DNA from: Dokdonella_A sp014338185
GTDB taxonomy: Bacteria > Pseudomonadota > Gammaproteobacteria > Xanthomonadales > Rhodanobacteraceae
DNA length: 64,000 nucleotides
NCBI GenBank assembly: GCA_030263295.1
Contig: SZOS01000012.1
Span: forward strand, 6,135-70,134
Reading direction: 5' to 3'
The number at the start of each line of letters is the position of its first letter. The stretch's first letter is position 1. The position numbers and the translations under genes are program-made. Shown here piece by piece: positions 33,580 to 44,285 of this stretch. The notes under the pieces were generated by a model. The model worked only from the letters and a program-made list of their open reading frames with translations, did no database searches and had not been told where the DNA came from.

Positions 33580-36564
33580 TCAGGCCACGCGCCCCAGCGG
33601 CGCTGGCCGCCCGAGCAGGAAACCCTGCCCCAAGGCGCAGCCCATCGCGCGCAGCGCGGCCAGCTGCTGTTCGGTTTCGATGCCCTCGGCGATCACCTCG
33701 ATGCCGAGCGCACGACTGAGCGCGAGGATCGCGCCCACGATCGAATGCGCGGTGATCTGGTTGTCGTTGAGCGAGACCACGAACGAACGGTCGATCTTGA
33801 TCATGCGCAGCGGCAGGGAATGCAGGTAGCTGAGCGAGGAATAGCCGGTGCCGAAGTCATCGAGCGCGGCACCGACACCGAACGCGCGCAGGCGCTCGAG
33901 CGTGGCATGCACGCAGATCGGATCATCCAGCAGCGAGCCCTCGGTGACCTCGACGATGAGCCGCCCCGGCTCGAGCTGGCTGCGCTCGAGCATCGCCAGT
34001 AGCCGCTCGTCGAAGTCGTCGTGGCGGAAGTGTTGGGCGGACACGTTGATCGTGAGGAAGGTGCCCGATCCGGCCGACTGCGCCGTCGTGCGGCAGGCCC
34101 GTTCGAACAGCTGCCAGTCGATCGCCTCCATGAGGCCGCCCTCGTGGGCCGCCTTGACGAAGGCGACCGGTTCGAGCACGCCGCGCTCGGGGTGGTTCCA
34201 GCGCAGCAGCGCCTCGTAGCCGACCACCTCGCCACTGTCGAGCCGGTGCACGGGCTGGAAGTACGGCTCGAATTCACCGCGCTGCAGGCCCTGGCGCAAC
34301 TCGGCTTCGAGCAGCAGCACGTCCATCATGTTGCGGGCGAGCGTGTCGTCGAACACCACGTAGCGATTGCGGCCGAACTCCTTGGCGCGATACAGCGCCA
34401 GGTCGGCTTCGCGCAGCAGGTCGTCGGGCGTATCGTGGCGCGGCCCACCGATCGCGATTCCGATACTCACCGACGGCTCGATGTCGCGACCGGCCAGGTG
34501 CACGGGCCGGTTGAGCGCGGCGAGCAGGCGCGCCGCGAACGCGGCCGCACCCGCGGCCGAGCGCGCGTCATCGAGCAGGATGGCGAATTCGTCGCCCGAC
34601 AGGCGCGACACCAGGTCGCTCGCGCCCGCGCAACTGCGCAGGCGATTGCTGATTTCCTTGAGGAAGCTGTCGCCGGCCAGGTGGCCGAGGCTGTCATTGA
34701 TGACCTTGAAGCGGTCCACGTCCAGGTACAGCAGCGCGTACACACCGTCGGGGTCGTTGCGCTCGCGCTCCAGCACGAACTCGAGCCGCTCGCGCAACGC
34801 ACGCCGGTTGGGCAGTCCGGTCAGCGTGTCGTGCATCACCTGATGCTCGAGCTGCTTCTGCATCGACTCACGGCGCACAATCTGTTCGCGCAGTTCCTGG
34901 GTGCGTTCGAGCACGCGCCGCTCCAGGTCGGTGTTGGCCTGCTGCAACGCCATCGCGATGCGGCGGCGTTGGATGCTGGTCGCGATCTGGGTGGCGACGA
35001 AGCCGAGCAGGTCGCGCTCGATCGGGCCATACGCCGATTCCTCGACGTAACTTTGCACCACCACCACGCCGATGACGTGGTCCCCCACGCTCAACGGCAC
35101 CCCGAGCCAGCACATCGACGGACGGCCAAAGCGGCCGACATCGATTTCGCCACGCATGCCCAGCTCATCGAGTTCGGCGCGACTGCCGAGCAGCGCGCGC
35201 CCGGTGCGCATCACGTATTCGCTCAGGCCGCGCCCGACCTCGCGCGACACGTGACGGCGTTCGCCCGCATCGACGTAGTAAGGAAAATCCAGCGCGGCGC
35301 CGTCCTCGGACAGCAGGCCGATGAAGAAGTTGTCGGCGTTGATGAGTTCGCCCACCGCCAGGTGCATGCGCTTGTAGAAGGATTCCTCGTCGATGTCGAT
35401 CGTGGCCAGCTGCGCGATGTGGAACAGGCTCGCCTGCAGGCGCTCGGCGCGCTCGCGCTCGACGATTTCCTGCTGCAGGCCGCGGTTGGCCTCGGCCAGT
35501 TCGAGCGTGCGCTGGCGTACCTGCGCCTCAAGTTCGTCCTTGCGCTCCTTGCGTTCGAGCGCGGTGAGGATGTGGCTGCCGACGAATTCGAGCAGCGCAC
35601 GGTCCTCGTCGGTGTAGCGGATGCCCTCCTCGTAGCTTTGCACCACCAGCGCGCCGAGCACCTGGCCTTCGCTGAGCATCGGCACGCCGAGCCAGTCGCG
35701 GCTGATCGGGCCCTTGCGGCGGAAGGTGCCGGGCAGCAGAGCCTGGATCTGCTCCATGCTGCCCATGATCGGCTTGCCGGTGACCAGCAGGTGCCAGGTC
35801 AAGGTACCTTCGCTGGCGGCCAGTGGCATGTCCTCGCCGATCGGGTTGTCGGCGTCGACCACGTCGGAGAAATACAGGAAGCGCAACGTCTGCCGTTCGG
35901 GGTCGTGGCGCACGATGAAGAAGTTGGCCGCATACATCAGCGTGCCGACGATGCCGTGAATGCGCTCGAGCATCTCGCTCATGTCGAGCGTCGAGCCGGC
36001 CAGGTCGGAGATCGCGAACAACGCACGCTGCAACACTTCCGAGCGCAGCAACTGGCGATGCGCACGCTGCAGCGAGGCGAACTTGAGCGCCTGCTTGAGG
36101 TGCGCGCCGATGAGCGGCAGGAAATCGGCCAGATCCTCGGCACCATGCGGCGGCTGCTCACCGCCTCCGCGCAGCAGCAACAGCGCGTTGGACGACACCC
36201 GCATGAACAACGCGCCCCCGCGCGCCTGCACCAGGCTGGTGCCGATCAGGAACTCGGTCGCCGCACCCAGCTCGGCGATGTCCAGCGCCTCGAGGTCGTT
36301 GCCGCACAGCAGACGATCGCTGTCGAGCCACAGCAGCGTCGCATGCTGTGCATCGGTGAGCGTGCGCGCGAATGCCTCGACCTGGTGCGCGAGCGCGTGC
36401 GGCGTGGTCGACTCGACCAGGCGCAGCATCCACGCGATGGCGTCGGCGCGCATGCGCGGTCGCAGTGCCACGCCCTCGCCGCTTCTGACCACGGCAAGCT
36501 TGTCATCCGCTTCGCGATTTGCACCTGACGTTGCCAAGGCGGCCCCTGTACCGACTGGTGACAT
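33580..36564 (-). CDS. Cytoplasmic GAF-GAF-GGDEF-EAL protein (c-di-GMP turnover), SGDEF variant
   Basis: The 994-residue protein has no signal or transmembrane segment. It has an N-terminal sensor region (1-180), a GAF domain about 192-338 (WLGVPMLSEGQVLGALVVQS), a coiled coil about 339-380, a second GAF about 385-535 (WLGVPLSVGDHVIGVVVVQS), a short coiled coil, a cyclase-like domain with RLSGDEF at 654-660, and an EAL domain from 784. The first Gly of GGDEF is Ser and no RxxD inhibitory site is present. EAL residues are intact: YEALLRW, TINVSA, EVTEGSL, LDDFGTG, KIDRSFV, AEGIETE. It is probably a phosphodiesterase with a regulatory or residual cyclase domain. The start is uncertain (ATG 36564 or nearby TTG/GTG). 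Confidence 0.88.
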   Translation of the reverse strand: MSPVGTGAALATSGANREADDKLAVVRSGEGVALRPRMRADAIAWMLRLVESTTPHALAHQVEAFARTLTDAQHATLLWLDSDRLLCGNDLEALDIAELGAATEFLIGTSLVQARGGALFMRVSSNALLLLRGGGEQPPHGAEDLADFLPLIGAHLKQALKFASLQRAHRQLLRSEVLQRALFAISDLAGSTLDMSEMLERIHGIVGTLMYAANFFIVRHDPERQTLRFLYFSDVVDADNPIGEDMPLAASEGTLTWHLLVTGKPIMGSMEQIQALLPGTFRRKGPISRDWLGVPMLSEGQVLGALVVQSYEEGIRYTDEDRALLEFVGSHILTALERKERKDELEAQVRQRTLELAEANRGLQQEIVERERAERLQASLFHIAQLATIDIDEESFYKRMHLAVGELINADNFFIGLLSEDGAALDFPYYVDAGERRHVSREVGRGLSEYVMRTGRALLGSRAELDELGMRGEIDVGRFGRPSMCWLGVPLSVGDHVIGVVVVQSYVEESAYGPIERDLLGFVATQIATSIQRRRIAMALQQANTDLERRVLERTQELREQIVRRESMQKQLEHQVMHDTLTGLPNRRALRERLEFVLERERNDPDGVYALLYLDVDRFKVINDSLGHLAGDSFLKEISNRLRSCAGASDLVSRLSGDEFAILLDDARSAAGAAAFAARLLAALNRPVHLAGRDIEPSVSIGIAIGGPRHDTPDDLLREADLALYRAKEFGRNRYVVFDDTLARNMMDVLLLEAELRQGLQRGEFEPYFQPVHRLDSGEVVGYEALLRWNHPERGVLEPVAFVKAAHEGGLMEAIDWQLFERACRTTAQSAGSGTFLTINVSAQHFRHDDFDERLLAMLERSQLEPGRLIVEVTEGSLLDDPICVHATLERLRAFGVGAALDDFGTGYSSLSYLHSLPLRMIKIDRSFVVSLNDNQITAHSIVGAILALSRALGIEVIAEGIETEQQLAALRAMGCALGQGFLLGRPAPLGRVA

Positions 36565-36683
36565 CAGCACCAAGCGTGCAGCCTACGCCATTTGGCCGCG
36601 GCTTGCGCGTCCCGCGGGCCACCCGGCCCGGCCTTGCCCCGTCCGCACCGGCGTCTGGCCGGCGCGTCCGCGGCGGTGCTGCC

Positions 36684-37670
36684 TCAGTGATTGCCCAACA
36701 GGGCTTCCACGCCCGCGCGCTCTTCCCGCAGTTCCTTGTCGGTCGCATCCATGCGCTCACGCGAAAACGCATTGATTTCAAGCCCCTGCACGATCGAGTA
36801 CACGCCATCGCGCACGCTCACCGGATAGCCGTAGATCACCCCGGGGGCGATGCCGTAGCTGCCGTCGGATGGCACCGCCATCGACACCCAGTCACCGGGC
36901 GCCGTGCCCAGGGCCCAGGTGCGCATGTGGTCGATCGCGGCGGCTGCGGCCGAGGCTGCGCTGGAGGCGCCACGCGCCTTGATGATCGCGGCGCCGCGCT
37001 GCTGCACGGTCGGGATGAAGCTGTCGCGATACCAGTCCGCGTCCACGCACTCGAGCGCTGGCTTGCCGTCGATGGTCGCGTGATGGATGTCCGGGTACTG
37101 GGTCGAGCTGTGGTTGCCCCAGATCGTCACGCGCTTGACCTGGGTGGTGTGGGTGCCGGTCTTCTCGGCAAGCTGGCTCAGCGCACGATTGTGGTCCAGG
37201 CGCACCATCGCGGTGAACTGGCGTGGATCCAGGTCAGGTGCGTTGCGCTGCGCGATCAGCGCGTTGGTATTGGCGGGGTTGCCGACCACGAGCACACGCA
37301 CGCCGCGGCTGGCGTGGGCATTGAGCGCCTGGCCCTGCGGGCCAAAGATCGCGCCGTTGGCCTCGAGCAGATCCTTGCGCTCCATGCCCGGTCCGCGCGG
37401 GCGCGCGCCGACCAGCAGCGCATAGTCGACATCCTTGAATGCGACGTTGGCGTCATCGGTCGCCACCACGCCAGCCAGGGTCGGGAACGCGCAGTCGTTG
37501 AGCTCCATCACCACGCCCTGCAGCGCAGGCAGGGCCGGGGTGATCTCCAGCAGGTGCAGGATCACGGGCTGGTCGGGACCGAGCATGTCGCCGGCAGCGA
37601 TACGGAACAGCAGGGCGTAGCCAATATGGCCGGCGGCGCCGGTGACTGCGACACGGACTGGAGCTTTCAT
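36684..37670 (-). CDS. mdh: Malate dehydrogenase
   Basis: The 328-residue protein begins MKAPVRVAVTGAAGHIGYAL (NAD-binding Rossmann loop). It has the substrate-binding ALLVGARPRGPGMERKDLLE and NPANTNALI, and the catalytic His region TIWGNHSSTQYPDI. It belongs to the NAD-dependent type common in Xanthomonas and Burkholderia (about 328 residues), not the E. coli 312-residue type. It oxidises malate in the TCA cycle. The next gene upstream is an aspartate-type aminotransferase on the same strand, 92 bases away, so oxaloacetate metabolism is clustered. Confidence 0.96.
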   Translation of the reverse strand: MKAPVRVAVTGAAGHIGYALLFRIAAGDMLGPDQPVILHLLEITPALPALQGVVMELNDCAFPTLAGVVATDDANVAFKDVDYALLVGARPRGPGMERKDLLEANGAIFGPQGQALNAHASRGVRVLVVGNPANTNALIAQRNAPDLDPRQFTAMVRLDHNRALSQLAEKTGTHTTQVKRVTIWGNHSSTQYPDIHHATIDGKPALECVDADWYRDSFIPTVQQRGAAIIKARGASSAASAAAAAIDHMRTWALGTAPGDWVSMAVPSDGSYGIAPGVIYGYPVSVRDGVYSIVQGLEINAFSRERMDATDKELREERAGVEALLGNH

Positions 37671-37762
37671 CGGAAACCCTCGACAGCAAATGGATGGAAC
37701 GGTGGACGGCGCCGACCCGCAGGCGCGCGATCACCGCGATCGCGACGCCTGCGCGACACCGC

Positions 37763-38962
37763 TCAGTGGGTCAGCTCGGCGAAGAACTCGCCAATGCGCT
37801 GCATGCCGGGCTGCAACTGCGCGGCCGGGCAGGTGTAGGAAATGCGCAGGGCGTTGGGGTCACCGAACGCGGAACCCGGCACGCAGGCCACGCCCTTGGC
37901 GTCGAGCAGCAGGTTGCAGAAGTCGACGTCGCTGTCGATGCGCTTGCCGCCATGGCTCTTGCCGAATGCGCATGATACGTCGGGGAACACGTAGAACGCG
38001 CCCTGCGGCATCGGGCAATGCACGCCCGGGATCGCACGCAGCGCCGCCACCACCTGGTCACGGCGGGCCTGGAAGTCGGCGCACTTGTGGGTTGGCACGT
38101 CCTGCGGGCCGTCCAGCGCCGCCACCGCGGCCGCGGTGACGATCTCGGGCAGGTTGGTGATGTGGTTGGAGTTGAGCGTGGTGAAGGCCTGCGCCACCGA
38201 CTCGGGCGCCGCGATGAACCCGGCGCGCCAGCCCGGCATGCCGTAGGTCTTGGACAGCGAGTCGACCTGGATCGTGCGCTCGCGCAGCTCGGGTCGCGCG
38301 TTGACGAAATTGTGGTAACCGACGCCGTCGAACACCATGCGGTTGTAGATGTCGTCGCAGATGATCCATACGTCCGGGTGCCTGACCAGCACCTCGGCGA
38401 GCGCGGCGATCTCCTCGCGCGTGTACACCATGCCGGTCGGGTTGCACGGATTGTTGAACAGGAACACCTTCACGCCCGCGAGCGCGGCATCGAGCTGGGC
38501 CGGCGTGAGCTTGTAGTCCTGGCTGGCCGGGCACGGCATCAGGCGCATCTTCGCGTCGACGATCTCGGCCAGGTCGACATAGGTGGTCCAGTACGGCACC
38601 GCGAACGCGATCGTGTCGCCCGGATCGAGCAGGGCCTCGGCCAGGTTGTACAGCACATGCTTGGCACCGATGCCCACCGCCACGTGCTTGCGCGTGTAAC
38701 CGTCCAGGCCACTGCCGTGCAGGTGCTTGATGAACGCATCCAGCAGCACGTCGGCACCACGGTTGGAGCCGTACTGGCCGCTGTCCTTGGCCAGCGCCTC
38801 GCGCGCCGCCGCGTAGACGTGCTCACCCGGCAGGAAGTTGGGCACCCCGATCGAGAAACTGATGATGTCGCGACCGGCGGCCTTGAGCGCCTTGGCCTTC
38901 TCGGCCACTGCCATGATCGCACTGGGTTTGGCGCGCCCCATGCGCGCGGCAAGCTTGGGCAT
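37763..38962 (-). CDS. Class I pyridoxal-phosphate aminotransferase (aspartate aminotransferase type)
   Basis: The 399-residue protein begins MPKLAARMGRAKPSAIMAVA. Fold type I features are FSIGVPNFLPGEHV, YGSNRGADVLLDAF, FNNPCNPTGMVYT, IICDDIYNRMVFDG, SLSKTYGMPGWRAGFI (PLP-binding Lys) and PNALRISYTC (substrate Arg). The sequence fits the I-gamma/AspB-like aspartate aminotransferases. It converts aspartate and 2-oxoglutarate to oxaloacetate and glutamate. It lies upstream of mdh in the same direction. A TAGAAT box is at 39008-39013. Confidence 0.9.
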   Translation of the reverse strand: MPKLAARMGRAKPSAIMAVAEKAKALKAAGRDIISFSIGVPNFLPGEHVYAAAREALAKDSGQYGSNRGADVLLDAFIKHLHGSGLDGYTRKHVAVGIGAKHVLYNLAEALLDPGDTIAFAVPYWTTYVDLAEIVDAKMRLMPCPASQDYKLTPAQLDAALAGVKVFLFNNPCNPTGMVYTREEIAALAEVLVRHPDVWIICDDIYNRMVFDGVGYHNFVNARPELRERTIQVDSLSKTYGMPGWRAGFIAAPESVAQAFTTLNSNHITNLPEIVTAAAVAALDGPQDVPTHKCADFQARRDQVVAALRAIPGVHCPMPQGAFYVFPDVSCAFGKSHGGKRIDSDVDFCNLLLDAKGVACVPGSAFGDPNALRISYTCPAAQLQPGMQRIGEFFAELTH

Positions 38963-39007
38963 GACGAACCTGCTCGATGACGGAAATACTGCGCTGTGCA
39001 GCCGCCA

Positions 39008-39013
39008 ATTCTA
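39008..39013 (-). promoter_or_regulatory. Putative -10 box of the aminotransferase-mdh unit
   Basis: TAGAAT on the minus strand lies about 45 bases before the aminotransferase start codon. The -35 is not recognisable. Confidence 0.35.
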
Positions 39014-39045
39014 GCACGCACGCCACGCGCGACTGCGGCCGCGCC

Positions 39046-40494
39046 TTATGAAATCCGCGCCAGCAGCTTGAGCATCTTCTCGGTGAAGGGCCGATACGGC
39101 GGGTACAGCAGACTCACGCCCGACCAGCGCGACTGGATGAACACGGGCTTTTCCTTGGAGAACTGGCGAAAGCCGAACTCACCATGGTAGTGCCCCTGTC
39201 CCGACGGCCCCACGCCCCCGAAGGGCAGGCTCTCCTGGGCGATGTGCAGCAAGGTGTCGTTGATGGTCACGCCGCCGGCGATGGTGCCGGTGAGCACGCG
39301 CTCGCGCGCCGCGCGATCGCTGCCGAACCAATACAGCGCCAGCGGCCGCTCGCGCGCGTTGACGTAGTCCAGTGCATCGCGCTCGCTGTCGACCGCGACG
39401 ATCGGCAGCAGCGGGCCGAAGATCTCCTCCTGCATCACCCGCATCGAGTCGTCGACATCGAGCAACAGCGTCGGCGCGAGCTTGCGCGTGCCCGCCGCCT
39501 CGCCCGCTGGCGCCAGCTCGATCACCTGCGCGCCACGCGCGCGCGCATCGGCGAGCAGATCCCGCAGGCGCTGCCAGTGCCGCTCGCTGATGATGCTGGT
39601 GTAGTCGGGATTGTCGTGGATGGTCGGATACAGGCGTGCCACCGCCCTGCGCAGGTGGTCGACCAGGTCCGCGCGCAGCGCGCGCGGCACCAGCACGTAG
39701 TCGGGCGCGATGCAGGTCTGGCCCGCATTGAGCAGCTTGCCGAAGGCGATGCGCGGCGCGACCCTGGCAAGGTCGGCGGAGGCGTCGATGAGCGCGGGCG
39801 ACTTGCCGCCCAGTTCGAGCGTGACCGGGGTGAGGTTGTTCGCGGCCGCCTGCGCGACGCTGCGCCCCACCGCAGTCGAACCGGTGAATACGAGATGGTC
39901 GAATGGCAAGGCCGCAAACGCCTTGCCGACTTCGGCATCCCCGATCACCACCGCGATTTCGTCGGCACCAAACTGCGCCGCGATGCGCTGTGCCAGCGCC
40001 TGCGAGAAACGTGGCGTGAGCTCGGACGGCTTGAGCAGCGCGCGGTTGCCCGCGGCGAGCACGCCCACCAGTGGCGCCAGTGCCAGCTGCAACGGGTAGT
40101 TCCACGGGCTGATGATGCCAATCACGCCCAGCGGCTGGCGGTACAGGCGCGAGCGGCCGGGCCAGTAGATCGGCGAGGTTGGCACGCGCCGTGGCTTCAT
40201 CCAGCGCCGCAGGTGCGAACGCGCGTGCCGCAGTGCGCTGCGCGTGAAGATCGCCTCCGCCAGCACCGTCTCGACCCGTGAGCGGCAGCCGAAATCCTGC
40301 GCGATGCAGGCCGCGAACTCGCGTTCGGCATCGGCATCGAGCAGGCGCTCCAGCCGCGCCAGGCGGTCGAGCCGCAGTTCCCGCGACGGACACATGTCCT
40401 GCGCGAAGGCCTGCTGCTGGGCACGCAGCAGTGCCGGCAGGTCCGGCGCTGCGAGCGTGATCGATGCGTCCTGGAGTGGAACGGCTGCGGCCAC
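39046..40494 (-). CDS. Coniferyl-aldehyde-dehydrogenase-like NAD(P)+ aldehyde dehydrogenase
   Basis: The 482-residue ALDH-superfamily enzyme has PLGVIGIISPWNYPLQLALA (cofactor site), FTGSTAVGRSVAQAAANNL, TLELGGKSPALI (general-base Glu), NAGQTCIAPDYVLV (catalytic Cys) and EEIFGPLLPIV. The C-terminal stretch FGFRQFSKEKPVFIQSR fits the class 3/coniferyl aldehyde group. It oxidises aromatic or long-chain aldehydes. The start is GTG at 40492-40494 with a GGGAG site. It is divergent from a TetR gene across an operator that overlaps both promoters, so aldehyde-responsive repression is likely. Confidence 0.9.
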   Translation of the reverse strand: MAAAVPLQDASITLAAPDLPALLRAQQQAFAQDMCPSRELRLDRLARLERLLDADAEREFAACIAQDFGCRSRVETVLAEAIFTRSALRHARSHLRRWMKPRRVPTSPIYWPGRSRLYRQPLGVIGIISPWNYPLQLALAPLVGVLAAGNRALLKPSELTPRFSQALAQRIAAQFGADEIAVVIGDAEVGKAFAALPFDHLVFTGSTAVGRSVAQAAANNLTPVTLELGGKSPALIDASADLARVAPRIAFGKLLNAGQTCIAPDYVLVPRALRADLVDHLRRAVARLYPTIHDNPDYTSIISERHWQRLRDLLADARARGAQVIELAPAGEAAGTRKLAPTLLLDVDDSMRVMQEEIFGPLLPIVAVDSERDALDYVNARERPLALYWFGSDRAARERVLTGTIAGGVTINDTLLHIAQESLPFGGVGPSGQGHYHGEFGFRQFSKEKPVFIQSRWSGVSLLYPPYRPFTEKMLKLLARIS

Positions 40495-40520
40495 GGCGAT
40501 ACTCCCGGTAGACGCGCGTC

Positions 40521-40549
40521 ACCCTACCGCGCAATGTTGACGCTGTCAA
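40521..40549 (-). promoter_or_regulatory. Promoter of the aldehyde dehydrogenase gene
   Basis: A perfect -35 TTGACA (40544-40549), a 17-base spacer and a -10 TAGGGT (40521-40526) are read on the minus strand. The GTG start lies about 26 bases beyond the -10. The -35 is inside the right arm of the palindrome, so a bound TetR protein would block polymerase. Confidence 0.75.
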
Positions 40550-40552
40550 CAT
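40534..40552. promoter_or_regulatory. TetR-type operator palindrome
   Basis: ATGTTGAC and GTCAACAT are perfect 8-bp arms separated by GCT. The site lies between the divergent dehydrogenase and TetR genes and contains both -35 elements. GTTGAC...GTCAAC is a usual form for TetR-family operators. Confidence 0.85.
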
Positions 40553-40566
40553 CATCCGGCTAGGCT
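40537..40566 (+). promoter_or_regulatory. Promoter of the tetR gene
   Basis: -35 TTGACG (40537-40542) is followed by an 18-base spacer and -10 TAGGCT (40561-40566). Transcription would begin at about 40573, which is itself an ATG, so the mRNA is probably leaderless. Confidence 0.65.
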
Positions 40567-40572
40567 ATGCCC

Positions 40573-41187
40573 ATGGACTTCCGCTCGCGCCCGCGCCACC
40601 GCAATGCCGGCAGCTACCACCACGGCGAACTGCGCCAGGCGCTGCTCGCCGCCGCGGCCGAACTGCTGGCCGGCGGCGGCAGCGATGCGGTGGGCATGCG
40701 CGAGATCGCGCGCCGCGCGAGTGTCTCGCATGCCGCGCCCTACCGCCACTATGCCAACCGCGAGGCCCTGCTGGCCGATCTGGCGGCGATCGGCTTCGAA
40801 CAGCTGGCGGCGCGTTTTGCGGGGTTGCCGGCCGCAACCACTCCGGAGCGGCGTCTGGTGGAGATGGCACGCAGCTATGTGGACTTCGCACGCGAACAGC
40901 CGCAGCTGTGGCGGCTCATGTTCGGCAATACGCTGGACAAGACCCAGCACCCGGCCCTGCTCGATGCCTCGCGCCTCGTGCTCGCCAACTTGCGCGCCAC
41001 GGTGGAGGCGCTCGGCGTGCCGGCGCCGGCCACGCACCAGACCCTTGCGGCGTGGGCCTTCGCGCACGGTGTCGCACGCCTGGTCCTCGACCAGCGGCTC
41101 GACGCCCACCTGGATGCGCCACTCGATGCCGACGCGCTGGTGCAGGAGGCCGCGTGGATCTTCCTGCGCGGCCTGCGCCACACGTGA
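40573..41187 (+). CDS. TetR/AcrR-family transcriptional regulator
   Basis: The 204-residue protein begins MDFRSRPRHRNAGSYHHGEL. The N-terminal helix-turn-helix is GMREIARRASVSHAAPYRHY with ANREALLADLA after it. The C-terminal ligand domain is of the WHG/TetR_C_33 type (YVDFAREQPQLWRLMFGN). It probably represses the divergent aldehyde dehydrogenase gene and itself through the palindrome at 40534-40552. An ATG two codons upstream (40567) would lie before the predicted transcription start, so the ATG at 40573 is preferred. Confidence 0.9.
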   Translation: MDFRSRPRHRNAGSYHHGELRQALLAAAAELLAGGGSDAVGMREIARRASVSHAAPYRHYANREALLADLAAIGFEQLAARFAGLPAATTPERRLVEMARSYVDFAREQPQLWRLMFGNTLDKTQHPALLDASRLVLANLRATVEALGVPAPATHQTLAAWAFAHGVARLVLDQRLDAHLDAPLDADALVQEAAWIFLRGLRHT

Positions 41188-41257
41188 CCAATCGTCACAA
41201 CCGGCGCATCATCGGCGGCGCTACAGTCGCGACTTCACCCACGCCTGTGGAGGTTGC

Positions 41258-41518
41258 ATGTCCTGGTTATGGATGTTCCTGGTCGGCCTCGTGGTCGGCC
41301 TTGTCGCCAAGTTCCTCATGCCGGGCAAGGACCCGGGCGGCTTCATCATCACCGCACTGCTCGGCGTCGCCGGCATGTTCGTGGGCGGCTTTCTCAGCGG
41401 CCTGGTGTTCGGTGGCAACCCGGTGGGCGGCCAGATCCAGCCATCGGGCTTCATCGGCGGCGTGATCGGTGCGCTGATCCTGCTGGCGGTGTACCGCATG
41501 GTGCAGCGACGCGCGTGA
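41258..41518 (+). CDS. GlsB/YeaQ/YmgE-family small membrane protein
   Basis: The 86-residue protein has three hydrophobic segments rich in Gly: LWMFLVGLVVGLVAKFLMPG, GGFIITALLGVAGMFVGGFL and GFIGGVIGALILLAVYRM. The MPGKDPGG turn is characteristic of the transglycosylase-associated (Tag) family. Members are general-stress proteins in the inner membrane, without proven enzymatic activity. A TGGAGG site precedes the ATG at 41258. It starts 70 bases after tetR. Confidence 0.9.
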   Translation: MSWLWMFLVGLVVGLVAKFLMPGKDPGGFIITALLGVAGMFVGGFLSGLVFGGNPVGGQIQPSGFIGGVIGALILLAVYRMVQRRA

Positions 41519-41562
41519 TCGATGGCGGCGCTGCGCGTCTGCGCAGCGCCGCATCGGCCGCC

Positions 41563-42090
41563 TCAGCGGGCCTTGAAACCGGCCGCGTCGAGCGCGGCAT
41601 TCCATTGCTCCACACGCGGCTGCTGCGCCGCCAGCAGCGCATCGGCATCGCCGTCGATGCGGATCGACTCGATGGTGTCGCCGCCACGGATCTGGTCCAC
41701 CACGGCCTTGTCGCTCGCGTCGACCACCGCGCCAAACACGGTGTGCTTGCCGTCGAGCCACGGCGTGGCCACGTGGGTGATGAAGAACTGGCTGCCGTTG
41801 GTGCGCGGCCCCGCGTTGGCCATCGACAGCACACCGCCACGATCGTGCTTGAGGTCGGGCCGGGTCTCGTCTTCGAACTTGTAGCCGGGCCCGCCGGTGC
41901 CGCTGCCGTGCGGGCAGCCCCCCTGGATCATGAAGTCGGGGATCACGCGATGGAAATTGAGCCCGTCGTAGTAGCCGCGGCGCGCGAGATTGACGAAGCT
42001 GGCGACCGTGACCGGCGTCTGCTGCGCATGCAGGCGCACGCGGATCAGGCCCTTCGAGGTCTGGATGTTGGCGATCAGGTCGTTGCTCAT
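41563..42090 (-). CDS. Cyclophilin-type peptidyl-prolyl cis-trans isomerase
   Basis: The 175-residue protein begins MSNDLIANIQTSKGLIRVRL. It has the cyclophilin core FHRVIPDFMIQGGCPHGSGT, GVLSMANAGPRTNGSQFFIT and WLDGKHTVFGAVV. No signal peptide is present, so it resembles cytoplasmic PpiB but is slightly longer at the C-terminus. It catalyses proline isomerisation during folding. The start at 42090 gives the family N-terminus; a much longer upstream frame is a shadow of typA. Confidence 0.93.
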   Translation of the reverse strand: MSNDLIANIQTSKGLIRVRLHAQQTPVTVASFVNLARRGYYDGLNFHRVIPDFMIQGGCPHGSGTGGPGYKFEDETRPDLKHDRGGVLSMANAGPRTNGSQFFITHVATPWLDGKHTVFGAVVDASDKAVVDQIRGGDTIESIRIDGDADALLAAQQPRVEQWNAALDAAGFKAR

Positions 42091-42249
42091 GGTGGGGATT
42101 CCCGCAGGTAAAGAACACGCATGATACCCGAGCCACCTGTGCGACCCGGGTGCCGGCCACGGCTCGCCAGCGCAACCCGCGCCCCGCGCCACTGAACCGC
42201 ACGTGTGCGGGGGTTGGCGTGGCGTGCTGCGGCGCGGCAGCGCAGGCCG

Positions 42250-42255
42250 TATAAT
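42250..42255 (+). promoter_or_regulatory. Putative -10 box of typA
   Basis: A consensus TATAAT lies 53 bases before the typA ATG. No clear -35 hexamer is seen at 16-18 bases. Confidence 0.5.
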
Positions 42256-42307
42256 CGCCGGCTTCCCTTTCCATCCAGGCGGGCCTTCACGGGCGCCGCC
42301 CATTCGC

Positions 42308-44140
<1,833 letters not shown>

Positions 44141-44285
44141 GCCGCGGCGGCAAGCATGCCGCGCAGAACTGCCCCCCCGCGTCCGTGCGGGTGGCTGAAA
44201 AATGTGATAAACGGACACGCAAGTCGCGCGGCTGCGATCCCGCAGCCACGCACGCTGACAGGCGGGCACTGACGGGCGGTCCCTG

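Noticed and set aside
44230..44247. 7-bp hairpin after typA as a terminator
   Set aside because: There is no U-tract and it lies close to the next gene's start; too weak to call.
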